From the NCBI GenBank assembly GCA_023014485.1, contig JAJOZX010001566.1, positions 782,501 through 846,500 on the forward strand: 64,000 nucleotides of DNA, in the 5' to 3' direction. Of the stretch, positions 39,241 through 49,899 are shown piece after piece. The first letter of the stretch is position 1. Each line of letters opens with the position of its first letter. The DNA is from Bathynomus jamesi. Taxonomy: Eukaryota > Arthropoda > Malacostraca > Isopoda > Cirolanidae. A program made the translations under genes and the position numbers. The notes under the pieces are model-generated. The model saw nothing but the letters and a program-made list of their open reading frames with translations. It was not told where the DNA came from and did not search any database.

Positions 39241-41308
39241 TTTTTATGCAGGAAAGAGGGGACAAGGGCGAATGCCAGCAAAGCGCCTCCCCCCCCCCCC
39301 CCACTATAGAAGAAGAAGAGAGCCAAAATCAAGGTCCAGGGTTTTCGAGATGCCTAGACACTCTGCGTTTTAAAGTTTGGAGGTCATAGACAGGGGGAAA
39401 GATGGATTGGGAAGGATTGTTCCAGAATTGACCAGTTGAGTAGATGAAAGATTGAAAATACCAATTAACCCTTGCGTTAGAAAGTTAGATGGAAAAGAAA
39501 TGAGAATGTGTGAAAGTCTGGTACTGTGTGTTCTCCTTAAAGGAGGAGGCATGCAGTTAGAGACTTCAGAAGAGCAGTATCTGTTATAATATTGGTAGTA
39601 AAGAGAGAGTGAGGCAACGTTGCGGCGAAGAGAGAGGGAGTGAAGACAATCAGTAAGAGGCGGGAAATAGATGAAACAAAAAGCCTTTGACACCACCCGA
39701 TCAAGTAGGGCTGTGTGGGTTGAGCCACCCTATACATGAGACGCATACTCCCTACAGGGGCGGACAAGACCCTTGTACAGAGACAGCAACTGAGTCGGGG
39801 TGAGGAAACTGCGGAGGCAGTACAACACACCTAATCTCTTAGAAGTTGTTTTGGAAAGAGAGTATGTAATCTTTCTAGGAAAGATCACGATAAAAGGAAA
39901 CGCCAAGAATGTTAAGAGAAGAGAAAGGAATGAGTTGTGTGTTGTTCAAGGTAAGGGAATAGTCGTATGAAAGATTGTGACGAGTAGAGAGATGGAGGAA
40001 CTGAGTTTTTGAGGCATTGAAAGCCGCAATGTTTTCTCTGCCCCAATCAGATATAGCAGAAAGATCAGAGGGCAGGTGTCCCATAGCTGTCCTAAGCGAA
40101 CTATGAAGTGACTACTGTGACGGACGCTTTGGGAAGCGGGTGGAGAAGTGAAGGGTGGAATCATCAGCATAGGAGTGAATAGGACAGGGAGTGCGAATTA
40201 AAAGATCATTAATAAATAAAAGAAAAAGAGTGGGTGACAGGACAGATCCCTGAGGAACACCGATATTAATAGCTTTAGGAGAAGAACAGTGGCCATCTAC
40301 AACCGCAGCGATAGATCGGCCAGAAAGGAAATTAGAGATGAAGGCACAAATAGAATGGTAGAAACCGAAGGAGGGCAGTTTGGAAATTAAAGATTTGTGC
40401 CAGATTCTCTCAAAAGTTTTTGATATTTATAGCGCAATAGGAAAAATTTCATCGAAATCCCCAAACTAGGATGACCAAGAGTCAGATAGATATACAAGAA
40501 GATCGACAGTAGAGCGTCCCTTGCGGAACCCATACTGACGATCTAAAAGAAGATTGTGGGAAGAGATGTGTTTTAAGAAGCTTCCTATTAAGGGTAGATT
40601 CAAAAACTTTAGAAAAGCAAGAAATCAAAGAAATTGGACGATAGTTGGAGGGTTGAAAGCGGTTACCCTTCTTTGGGACAGGCTGAATGAAAGCGAACTT
40701 CCAGCAGGAAGGAAAAGTACCAGATGAAAGACAAAGACGAAAGAGTTTGCCTAAGCAGGGTATCAGCACTGAAGGACAGTTCTTAAGAACAACCGGAGGG
40801 ACACCATCAGGACCGTACGACTTCCTAGAGTTGAGCCCAGATAGAGCAGAAAATACATCTTTAGAAGAGATTCTAATTTCAGACAAAATAAAGTCAGAGG
40901 GAGGTACAGCACCGGAATCGTCCATGGTTGAGTGTGAGCGAAAGTGTGAGCGGAATGTTCAGCTTTGTCAAGAGAAGAGACGGCAACTGAGCCGTCGGAA
41001 TGGAAAAGAGGAGGAAAGTAGGGGAAGTAAAGTTGTTAAAGAGGTTCTTAGGTAGACGCTAGAAAGAGCGAGAAGAATTAGAATTCGATAGATTTTCACA
41101 TTTTTGTTGGATGAAGGAATTTTTGTCGAGTCGAAGAACATATTTTGCACGATTCCGGGCAGATATATAAGCTGAGTGAGAGTCAGGAGTTGGATGGCGA
41201 CGGTACCTTCTGAAAGATTCCTCTCTGTTGCGGATAGCTTTAGAACAAGTAAAGTTAAACCAATTTTTTTTTTGCATTAGAAGTAGAAATAGAATATGGA
41301 ATGTACGC
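39241..41308 (-). pseudogene. J LINE copy 3, 3' part (RT and tail)
   Basis: Minus strand, reading right to left: LTKNSFIQQKCENL-type linker, KAELF-type block, EIRISSKDVFSALSGLNSRK, SYGPDGVPPVVLKNCPSVLI, KKGNRFQPSNYRPISLISCF (RT), then deletion/frameshifts, SVPQGSVLSPTLFLLFIND-type motif B near 40,230, SYADDSTLHFSTR-type motif C near 40,150, ISDWGRENIAAFNASKTQFL, the C-terminal domain with SLSLRRNVASLSLYYQYY and a tail ending near 39,240. It is the longest J copy. The 5' part is at 44793-45640, separated by X3. Confidence 0.87.
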
Positions 41309-41670
41309 TAGGGTGTATCATGCTCAGGTCGAATATTGAAAAACTTGGAATTTCAAGATTGGCAGTATGTATTCCTATATAAAATTGAATTTTAAGAGGG
41401 GTTCGTCTTCTGCAACTTTTGCGAAAAATTGCATTTAAGTGTTCAAAATCGCACTTTTTGTTGAAAAATCAGATTTTTGCCAATTTCAAAGACTTGGTAG
41501 CCTCAAATGACCTCCATACGTTCCATATTGTTCACATACACCCTTAAGCATTTCTAGGGGCAGGCTTGGACCCATTTAAGATCAACCAAAGTGGTTCATA
41601 ACCCCTAAAATAACCAAAATCATCCAAAATGGCCCAAAACTAAGGAATTGTATGATTTTTAGTCTCCTAT

Positions 41671-42207
41671 CAGAGCTGGGCAGTATTTAAATACATTTGT
41701 ATTTAAATACGTATTTAAAACATTTGTGTATTTAGAACTGTATTTATAAATACATTGTTTTTCATGTATTTAAATATAGTATTTAAATACTTTAATGAGT
41801 ATTTAAATACAATGTATTTAAATACTCAAAATATAAAAATGTAAATACTTTTACTGGTTTAATACACGTTCTGTACTAGCACAGTACGACGCGTCGACAG
41901 TGTAGTACAGCATGGTTCATGTTTCAACGTGTCAGTTCAATCAGTTGTGTGCCACTCTTAGTCAAAAGTGGTTGATTTCTTTATCGTGTGCGTGTCATGG
42001 CTTAGTGAATTAGTGAATGCATATGTTAAAATTTGTATGTATTTAAAATGTATTTACAAATGTATTTAAATACAATTGATGTATTTTGTATTTAGTATCT
42101 AAATACATTCGTAAAATGTATTTAGTATTTAGTATTTAAATACATTTCTCCCATGTATTTAGTATTTAGTATTTAAATACATTCAATGTATTTATTGCCC
42201 AGCTCTG
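41671..42207. mobile_element. hAT-like MITE built from ATTTAAATAC repeats
   Basis: Ends CAGAGCTGGGCA on both sides, inverted, with perfect 8-bp duplication TCTCCTAT (41663-41670 and 42208-42215). About 20 copies of TATTTAAATAC-like motifs fill both flanks; a unique core of about 150 bp lies near 41,860-42,010. No coding capacity. It inserted into the 3' side of X3. Confidence 0.93.
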
Positions 42208-42540
42208 TCTCCTATACACCACATTTCGCGGCTGTTCTCTTCATTAGGCAGAATCTTTTTGTTCTTCTTTCTTGGTCTTGCATTTTTTTTTTTAGAAGCG
42301 CCTCCACCAATTTTTATTTATTTTCTTTCGGCATCACTGAGTGTGATGTTCAGCTGACCCCACCTTTCCGCAAGTTGCTGTGACGTTCAACCTTTTTTTG
42401 CAATTGCAATTCTCTTTAATATTTGTATATGTCCCTCTCCCACCCCAGCTTGTAATAATATGCTGGTCAACTGAATGTTTTGAGATTTTTTTCTGAAAGC
42501 ATCTTGACTTATCTAGCAGGTCTTGTAGAGATCTAAAACA

Positions 42541-44740
42541 TGTTCATAATGTCTTGCTTTGACTTGAAAACTGGCAACAATTCTCTGTGATCGATCCTAG
42601 CACGAACAAAACCATCTCTCTCTTGCCCATACACTGCATGAGCTGCAGCTGAAACTTCTGGACTGCTCTTTCACAACTCTGAGTGTGAACTGAGAAGTTC
42701 TCAACTTCAAGTGGAGACCTGAGAAGCTCCTCAACTTCTCCTCTTGACATCTTACAAGTGAAGAGTGGCTCATACAGTTTCTCCTTATCCCAATTAATCA
42801 GAGTAATTGGAGAAGTGGCATCAAAATTCACTTTAGGGTTTCTATGAGTCTCAGATTCATGTCTCCATACTCAGACTTACCTCTGATCTTCTTGATCATC
42901 TCAACCCCACCATGCCCTCTCCTCCTCATCCTCACTGCACAGGAGAGAGGCAATGAGGTTTCACTGTGAGCATGATATGCTCCACGAACTATCACATGAG
43001 TGATTATGTTCCTGACTTCAGAGGTCTGGTCTCAGCAGTCCAGAGCGGTCACAATATGGTGAGGTCCATACTCATGTGGTGCTTCACCTTGATCTCAAAA
43101 TACATCTTGAAGTAGAAGTCCAGGCAGAACTTCACGCAGCCTCCAGCTTCTTCAACACCTCCCCCTTCAGACCATGCTGCCTCATCCACAACATCAACAA
43201 AGCCTCACCTGTAGTCAGCCAGCTTGACTGATTCAGTGGGCCACACTTCAGACCAGTAACTTCCTTGCTCAAATCCCTGTCTTGAGGCTTTGATCAGTAG
43301 GTAGCAGTTTCTGGTCAGGTTAAGGTTCTGTACAATGTTTCTGTCAGTTCAATTAATCTTCCTGGCAGAGCCTTGAAGCTAAAGTTGACAGGTATGTATG
43401 GCATTGATCTTCTCCAAAGGTTTTCCTATTGGGCCACTGAACCCAGACTTGTGCGTGTAGGGACCATCAAGCTTGATGATCATGTGCCTGAGGCTGAATT
43501 CATTAATATGCAACTGGCATATCAGCCAGTGACACTTGTGACTTAGCAGTCTCTCCAAGTGAGTGATGGCTCCTCCATCAGGTCCTGTGTTTGTGTTGGT
43601 GGAGTCACCACCAAGGACCACAATAGTATCTTTAGAACCATGAGCACTAATCCACTCAAACAGAGCCTGAGCTATCTTCAGTGCAGGTTTCTCATTTCCT
43701 TCAGGTTCTTCTGGTGTACAATGGAAGAGATACTTCCCCTCAGGTTCTTAGGTAACAATATAGTGCTCTTCAGTTGTAATATCAGGATGGAAGCTGCCAG
43801 TTTCTTCATTGTACCTCATGATCTTTGTCTTCTTATCTTGTTTTCCATCAAAGGAAATTCCCTTGATCTCCTCTCCCTCTGTCCTTTTCTCCAGGGCTTC
43901 CACCGAGGCACCTATTATAGACTCCTTGCCCCTCCATATCTTCATCCTGTCAACAGCTAGATATACCTTATCAGCAGATAGATGGCCAGCTTTGATGAGA
44001 TCTTGCAAGAAATCAGTTGCAATGGCTGCTGCAGGAGTGTTTGCCACCTTGAACCTGACTGCAGCCGCAGCAGCGCTTGAGATACCCATGTAGTTTCTCC
44101 TGGCAGAGGTGGAGACTTTGCCTATGTTGACACTGGAGCTTGTGCCTGGCGCAGTACTGTAAAAATCTGTGTCAGCAGTACGAGCTGCTCTGCCTGGAGA
44201 CTCTTGCAGGGAAATCACCTCATCTTCATCATCATCACCATCATCAGCTCTAAGTAGTAGCTCCTTTTCTTCTTCCTCTTTTTTGTTTCTCTTCTCAGCT
44301 GCCTTCTGTTCTTCCTCCTTCCTCTTAGCAGCCTTCACCTGCTTCACTGTTTCCTTCACATCAACAGTTGCCATCTGGAAGCCAGAAACTTTTAAGGTTT
44401 TGATCCTCTGGTAATGGAGCCACTCTAGCTTTAGCTTTGGAATCTTCTGAGGCAGAGGACAGTCACAGTTGACATGAACTCTAGCAGCACAGCCAGAGCA
44501 CCAGATGCTTCAGTTCCACAGAGAGTGATATCATGTCTGCAGGTTGTTTTGTCAAACAATGTATCAAGTTCAGATATTATCTTCTCTCTCTTTGCAGCCT
44601 TCACTCTGTCATTCACTAGGTGAATCATTTCATTCCACCTGACAAGAATCTTCCTGGCAATGGATCTCTCTTGAATGATCACAGGAGAAGTGAACTTGGC
44701 ATTACTCCTAAAATTTAATTTTACATAGGAATACATACTG
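42541..44740 (-). pseudogene. X3 transposase-like pseudogene
   Basis: Minus strand. N-terminal piece (44431-44736): ARKILVRWNEMIHLVNDRVK, LDTLFDKTTCRHDITLCG, with more Cys in the next frame (a possible zinc site; X1/X2 have LFDVAH here). Next, 44374-43748: highly charged KRKEEEQKAAEKRNKKEEEE, then VYLAVDRMKIWRGKE and GISFDGK (first Asp about 43,848). Next, 43621-43379: VLGGDSTNTNTGPDGGA (second Asp about 43,605), WLICQLHINEFSLRHMI (C-x2-H about 43,519) and FSGPIGKPLEKI. Last, 42831-42544: a C-terminal domain with WDKEKLYEPLFTCKMS. Stops separate the pieces. D-x28-C-x2-H spacing is identical in X2. Confidence 0.75.
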
Positions 44741-44792
44741 CCAATCTTGAAATTCGCACTTCAATGAGTATGATACACCCTAATTTGTACGC

Positions 44793-45640
44793 CTCCATGC
44801 CTGAGAGAATCAACTCCGTGATGCGATCAGCACACTCGGAAGGGCCCCGGCTACGGAGGCAGTAATCATTGCAAGGGAAATCACAGAAGTACTGCCTAAG
44901 GGCCTCCCAACCAGCGGCACTGAAGTGTGAAAGGCTCCTCCTCTTGGGAGGATTCAAAGGTTGGCTTGGAGCGATAGGACAGGAAACAGATATAAGATTG
45001 TGGTCGGTGGAGCCCAACGGAGAAAAAGTTTGACAGAGTGAGAAGAAGGATGAGAGGTAAGAAATAATTCTAGAATGTTGGTCCTATTTGCAAGGTGATC
45101 CGGGATACGAGTTGGGTGTTGTACAGTTTGCTCTAGGTCTTCCCAAACACCTGAGTTTCAGTGAGGTAAAGAAGATGAGGTTTAGAAGAGGAGAGGTGGT
45201 GTTCAACAGATTGAAAATTTGAGAAAAGGCCACGAATGTTGCAGAGGCCCAAAACATCTCGAATGGGCGGTAGCAGATCCAGCCCCGCTACCCCGGTCTG
45301 CGTTCCTGGTACTGGGAGCGGGAGAGTCAGAAGTGGGGACATTTATGGTCCCCTCCCCAGGGGACTCCGAGGCTCTTGAAGTTGATGCCATTTTTTTTTT
45401 TTTAAATTTCGAAAGATTATATAGTGTGTAAGATATATCATATATATATAGTGAAGAATAAGGAGAGAAGTGTGTGTCTGAGAGCACGCTGGACTTTCAC
45501 AGGGTAGCTCAGACGGAAAAAGATCAGCTAAAGAGGACAGTGAGAGCAGAAACGGGAGTTCCAGCACTGAGGCGGCGCAGCACTCCCTCTCTTCTGTCTA
45601 ACTTTCTCCCGGAGTACTTCCCTGGTCGAGTGGAGTCTAC
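44793..45640 (-). pseudogene. J LINE copy 3, 5' part (leader and endonuclease)
   Basis: Minus strand: a 5' leader containing CCCGTTTCTGCTCTCAC and CACTCCACTCGACCAGGGA near 45,550-45,640, ATG at 45388 with MASTSRASESPGEGTINVP and a Ser/Pro-rich N-terminus, then LGLCNIRGLFSNFQSVEHHL and [19 protein letters not shown] (endonuclease start, catalytic Glu in TETQ), a deletion, then [14 protein letters not shown] (SDH-like catalytic block, here TDH) and RRSLSHFSAAGWEALRQYF. Continues at 41308 after removal of X3. Confidence 0.85.
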
Positions 45641-46414
45641 AATCTTCTCCTTTTTGGGGTAAACAAAATTTGATAGTTGAATAATTCTCAAACAGAAACT
45701 GTTTATAGGCAAAATAAAGAATTGTTTATTTTTGTTAAAAATTTAAATTTTTTTTTATTTATTTATTAAATTCGAATCATTTAACATTAATTAATTAATC
45801 TGTTTGGAAAAGAATTAAATTTAAATAATAAAGGAAGGTTATACCCCGTGGTTCTTGGGGCACAACTTTTCTACAAGGTGCGTCTGGCGGGTTAAGGCAG
45901 TTGAAGAAATGTTCTCTAAGGGGAAGTTACTTCGTCTTGGTTCTTTAAAAATCAGTCCATTGTCCAAATAAAATTTCAAATTATTGTTTTCTTGTGTAGT
46001 GATTTACTGCAAATAAAACGGTATAAGGATATCGAGTGTTTGTCATTATCCTTACGACAAACTAAAGTATTTTTTCTTAACGTATATGGAATTGATTTAT
46101 GAACGAGAGACGCCGTCATTTCAGTATCTAATGGGCATACAACAGCCTTGAAACACGCAGTCACATAAAAACGTCCTGAAGGTGGAGGGAAGAAACTTCA
46201 TTAACAGTGTATAAAACTTCCGCTGTCGGGGCAACGAAGCAACATACTGAATCACCATAGGAGAGCGATCCCGGAACGAAGAATGGTGAATGGGGAGTGC
46301 CAAAGAGGCAGTGCCAAGAGGGTCTGGGTACCACTATCCCAATGGTATTATGAATGTATAGTTACATAATCTAACCTAACTAGCTTAACCTAACCTGAGA
46401 AATTAAATAAAAAA

Positions 46415-46417
<3 letters not shown>
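45641..46417. other. No gene recognised
   Basis: AT-rich DNA with a T/A homopolymer-rich patch at 45,730-45,830 and TAACCTAACC motifs near 46,370. Overlapping short frames lack domains. Confidence 0.4.

Positions 46418-46456
<39 letters not shown>
46418..46456. repeat. (TA)n microsatellite
   Basis: Pure (TA)n. Confidence 0.95.
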
Positions 46457-46461
<5 letters not shown>

Positions 46462-46769
46462 CTCGTACATATAAATGTGACGTAATACTATGAACTTTAG
46501 CGGTCACCATTTTAAAAGATAAAAATTAACTAAATTTGAAAGTATATAATGCTTAGAGACCAGCTGATGTAATACAGTACGTTGACCCAGTGCTACTATG
46601 AATATATAGTGTAGTGGCCACCACCGGTAACACTGTGTTCGGCATAACACTGATATTAATAATAAGAAAAAGTACATGCCACTGAATGAGGCCGAGCGCT
46701 TCTGTGTACTCGTTACCACAAGACGCGATTGCGTCCACAAGCCAGTCTGACTGTTCAATTCCAACCAGG

Positions 46770-46770
46770 T

Positions 46771-46807
<37 letters not shown>
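46770..46807. repeat. (CA)n microsatellite
   Basis: Pure (CA)n; the Cys/Val-rich frames read through it are artefacts. Confidence 0.95.
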
Positions 46808-46809
<2 letters not shown>

Positions 46810-48042
46810 ACAGAGCAGTGTTTAAGAAGATAAATAAATCTTCTTCCCTTCATCTTATTAAGACGCATACAATGATATAATTTAAAAATGAGTGAGGAGT
46901 AAATAGAAACACAGCTGCATACAATATTTATTAATATGTTAAGATAGTATTGTTTTATTAGTAAAATAAACTCACAAATAATGGAATAGTTACATTCTCG
47001 TTGCTTTGTATAATATATCCAATTCTTTTTAGAAATAATACCACGTTTAATGTATGAGGTATTGTGTACTCGATATACAGAGCCTCAAAATCATTTAGGA
47101 TTATTTTTGTTCCTACTTTATGGTTTGAAAAACGGAAAAGAAAAATGAAACGTCAAGTGAAAAAGAAGCAGCAGATATCACCACGAGGCGTAAAGCGAAA
47201 AAGAAATACTTCTAAAAAATCAGAGAGCTGTTCTAAACGTATGAAGCCTGCTGTTGACGTCTTTAACGAATATAAGCACCACTCTTTTACAATTATCTCT
47301 CATAGGTATTTGTGGTTCTACACTGTAAGGTAGGGTCTGGTAATCGCTCAAAGCAATGCAACATGACTCATCTAGTCCACCCATAGAGTGATGAGTGCTG
47401 TAAATTGGAACGTCCCTTTTCTAACATCCCACCTATTCAGACATCTATAGAGGATTCAGATTACTTCACGATTAATCTCATCAACACAGTTGGATCGTGA
47501 ACCGCTCCTATTTATTGAGTTCGTTATACGAAGCGCAGGCTCATTATTTTACGATCCCAGCAATATATATCAGCATACAAAAGGTCATATAGCACACTTT
47601 CATGGGATAGATTGAGAAGATGATTATTAATTATCCAGTCTATCCTGAAACTAACTTTTTGCATGCAGTGATCAGTCAATGCGACGTATATTTAAACGAA
47701 GTAAATTTCTCAACAGGTTCTAATTATTATTATTATCGTACATACTTAGAAAATGTTTCAAATTATTCAAAAGACGCCAAGAAACTCATTTGCGGCTGCC
47801 TCAGGGTATTATACGAAGCAGAGAACGGTGTAAAAGACACTTAAAAAATCGAAATTTTGTTTTTGTTTTGCACACCTACACAGCGATTACTCGTTTCAAA
47901 AGAGGCTTCTAAACGGGGTTGAGATGAAAATTAAAATTGCTCGCACGGTCCCCGAGTTACAGTATATTTAAACTTGGCTGAGGACGGAGAAGAGTCCTCT
48001 AATCCCGTGGTAACCCACATTACTGAGACATATCTCAGTGTC

Positions 48043-48046
<4 letters not shown>
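46808..48046. other. No gene recognised
   Basis: The plus frame at 47064-47333 encodes a Lys/Arg-rich 89-residue peptide (KRKRKMKRQVKKKQQ), suggestive of a nuclear targeting stretch, but with no conserved domain; it may be chance. No inverted ends. Confidence 0.4.

Positions 48047-48091
<45 letters not shown>
48047..48091. repeat. (TA)n microsatellite
   Basis: Pure (TA)n. Confidence 0.95.
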
Positions 48092-48095
<4 letters not shown>

Positions 48096-48566
48096 CGTTC
48101 CAGGTTAGGTTATTTATTTATTTATTCAGGTTAGTTTACGTAACTATATATTCATAGTAGCATTGGGGCAGTAGCACCCCCACCCCTTTAGCACTCCACT
48201 CCCACAGTGGCACTCTTCCATCCCTCATTACTCCCTCCCCTTCCTCTCCCCCATCCCCCCATTACCCCCTCAGCATTTTTGCACCCATAATACTAAAACA
48301 AAGAAATAAAAACACTTTCTGAAACTAAAACCAACTGATATATTTTTTTACGCTTATATTTCGTGGGCAGATATATAATTCAAATATCACTTTGGTCTTA
48401 ATAAAATGTACAATTATATAATTTTTAAAGTGTTTTACTTAAATGAAAAGATTTTAAATTTTAAATAGAATATTTTTTTATTCAAAAAATTTGAATTAAG
48501 TAAATAAATAAGGAAAATTGTTATTTTCTTCGCAATTTTCTCTCTCTCAATCTAAAAAAAAAAATC

Positions 48567-48640
48567 ACCTTCACCAAGCGTCGAACCCACACCTCTTGGG
48601 TAAAAGGTGAGGACACACTACACTATAGCGGGATGAAAAT
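48567..48640 (-). repeat. tRNA-like sequence (pseudogene or SINE head)
   Basis: On the minus strand CGCTATAGTGTAGTGTGTCC, then GTGGGTTCGACGCTTGG about 35 bp on. GGTTCGACGC is a good box B; TATAGTGTAGTG is a weaker box A. The acceptor arm does not pair well. An A/T-rich run follows at 48,555. Confidence 0.45.
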
Positions 48641-48803
48641 TAACAAGACCTGTCATATATTTAAACAACAGAGGAAATGTATAATGCTTTCGCGGCCAGA
48701 GACATTTTACGTGTTAACCCTCCTGCACTCGAGGTAATGACCAGCATTTCATTCCGTTGCACCAGTTAGTTTGAATTTGAATGCGTGTTCATACATAATG
48801 TTC

Positions 48804-48810
<7 letters not shown>

Positions 48811-48872
<62 letters not shown>
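48811..48872. repeat. (CA)n(TA)n microsatellite
   Basis: (CA)n to 48824 then (TA)n to 48872. Confidence 0.95.
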
Positions 48873-48874
<2 letters not shown>

Positions 48875-49001
48875 ACGTAAAGAACGACGCTTGTATAGAA
48901 GAACATTCCGCGCAAGGTGAGGAGGGAGAACGAACAAATGAAAAAAATGAGGTAATCTTGCGCGGAATGTTCTTCTATACAAGCGTCGTTCTTTACGTTA
49001 A
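48873..49001. repeat. Foldback with perfect 43-bp arms
   Basis: AACGTAAAGAACGACGCTTG at 48875, continuing to CCGCGCAAG, is repeated perfectly in inverse at 48958-49000. The 41-bp loop is purine-rich (GAGGAGGGAGAACGAAC). (TA)n lies on both sides. It could be a small foldback element or another head-to-head retroelement end. Confidence 0.85.
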
Positions 49002-49053
49002 TTATACTGCGTGTTCTTTGCAGTTGAAATATATATATATATATATATATATA

Positions 49054-49795
49054 CAGGGTGGGCCGTAAGTTTCCATACATAGGAAAAATAAACATTTTTT
49101 TATGGACAACCATTTTTATTTATATAATATGCTCTACATGGTTGCCATTGTTTTGAAAACACATTTCAATACGTGTTCCCCACTGTTGATGAACACGCAT
49201 TAGCACAGTTGACGTTATGCTTGTAATGGCGTTGGTGATACGTTCCTTTAGATGATTTATGTCTCGTATCTTTTCCTGATACACCATGGCCTTCAAGTGC
49301 CCCCAAAGATAGAAATCAAGGGGGGTGAGATCTGGGGATCTGGGAGGCCACTCCACAGGACCACGCCGACCAATCCAAGCATCCGGAAACTGCTGCTGAT
49401 CCAAATACCGACGCACGTGAAGACCATAATGAGGTGGAGCTCCATCTTGCTGGAAGTAAACTGGGAAGTTACCTTCCTCGTTTAGCAGGGATGGGAAAAT
49501 CTCTTCTTGCAACATGTTAAGATACCTTTCGGCATTAAGATTTCCACTGACAAAAATTGGTCCAATAATTCTGTCACCCCATATCCCGGCCCACACCATC
49601 ACTTTACCGGCACCTTGCATCTTCGTCGGACTCAGCCAGTTAGGGTTAGCATTACTCCAATAACGTATGTTTTGCCGATTAACGTAAAAATTTGCTTCAA
49701 TTCGTTGCTCTTTCGTCAAACGCATATTCTTAGGGTATCTGAAACATAAAAACAAACGTTTAAATTTTCCTATGTATGGAAACTTACGGCCCACC

Positions 49796-49798
<3 letters not shown>
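49054..49798 (-). mobile_element. Short mariner (DD41D group), family C
   Basis: Ends CAGGGTGGGCCGTAAGTTTC, inverted and near-identical for about 35 bp, with TA on both sides inside (TA)n. Length 745 bp. Nearly the whole element is one open frame. Confidence 0.93.
49120..49794 (-). CDS. Truncated mariner transposase, open frame
   Basis: A 224-codon open frame on the minus strand, starting inside the inverted end. It keeps YVNRQNIRYWSNANPNWLSP, AGKVMVWAGIWGDRIIGPIF, the second Asp (FQQDGAPPHYGLHVRRYL), and the third Asp (RSPDLTPLDFYLWGHLKAM) 42 residues later, one more than in the 34.9-kb copy because of an extra Gln. The first catalytic Asp (FSDE in the 59-kb relative) and the N-terminal DNA-binding domain are missing; the join near NMRLTKEQRIEANFY marks the deletion. 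It has no internal stop, so the deletion derivative is young. It cannot catalyse transposition. Confidence 0.75.
   Translation of the reverse strand: MGRKFPYIGKFKRLFLCFRYPKNMRLTKEQRIEANFYVNRQNIRYWSNANPNWLSPTKMQGAGKVMVWAGIWGDRIIGPIFVSGNLNAERYLNMLQEEIFPSLLNEEGNFPVYFQQDGAPPHYGLHVRRYLDQQQFPDAWIGRRGPVEWPPRSPDLTPLDFYLWGHLKAMVYQEKIRDINHLKERITNAITSITSTVLMRVHQQWGTRIEMCFQNNGNHVEHII

Positions 49799-49833
<35 letters not shown>
49799..49833. repeat. (TA)n microsatellite
   Basis: Pure (TA)n adjoining the mariner end. Confidence 0.95.
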
Positions 49834-49836
<3 letters not shown>

Positions 49837-49899
49837 ATAAGCGCTTTATGACCTTACCCATAGAATTACTTTGGTAAAGAACTAAGGTGCTTTTTTGAG

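Larger units (their letters stand above)
41309..44785 (-). mobile_element. X3: TAGGGTG-family transposon with 7-bp duplication
   Basis: Ends TAGGGTGTATCATGCTCA (left) and TTAGGGTGTATCATACTCA (right, read inward) are inverted and stay alike for about 90 bp, including TTTCAAGATTGGCAGTATG, then TATTCCTAT. TGTACGC flanks the element (41302-41308 and 44786-44792). Removing X3 plus one duplicate rejoins the J LINE sequence as seen at 29.1 kb, so both ends are certain within a few bases. It contains a MITE at 41671-42207 and a minus-strand gene. Confidence 0.88.

Noticed and set aside
41671..42207. Simple AT satellite
   Set aside because: Perfect 8-bp TCTCCTAT duplication and inverted CAGAGCTGGGCA ends show it is a transposed element.
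47064..47333. Lys/Arg-rich 89-residue nuclear protein
   Set aside because: No conserved domain, weak start context and AT-rich surroundings with many A-runs; the basic stretch can arise by chance from AAA/AGA codons.
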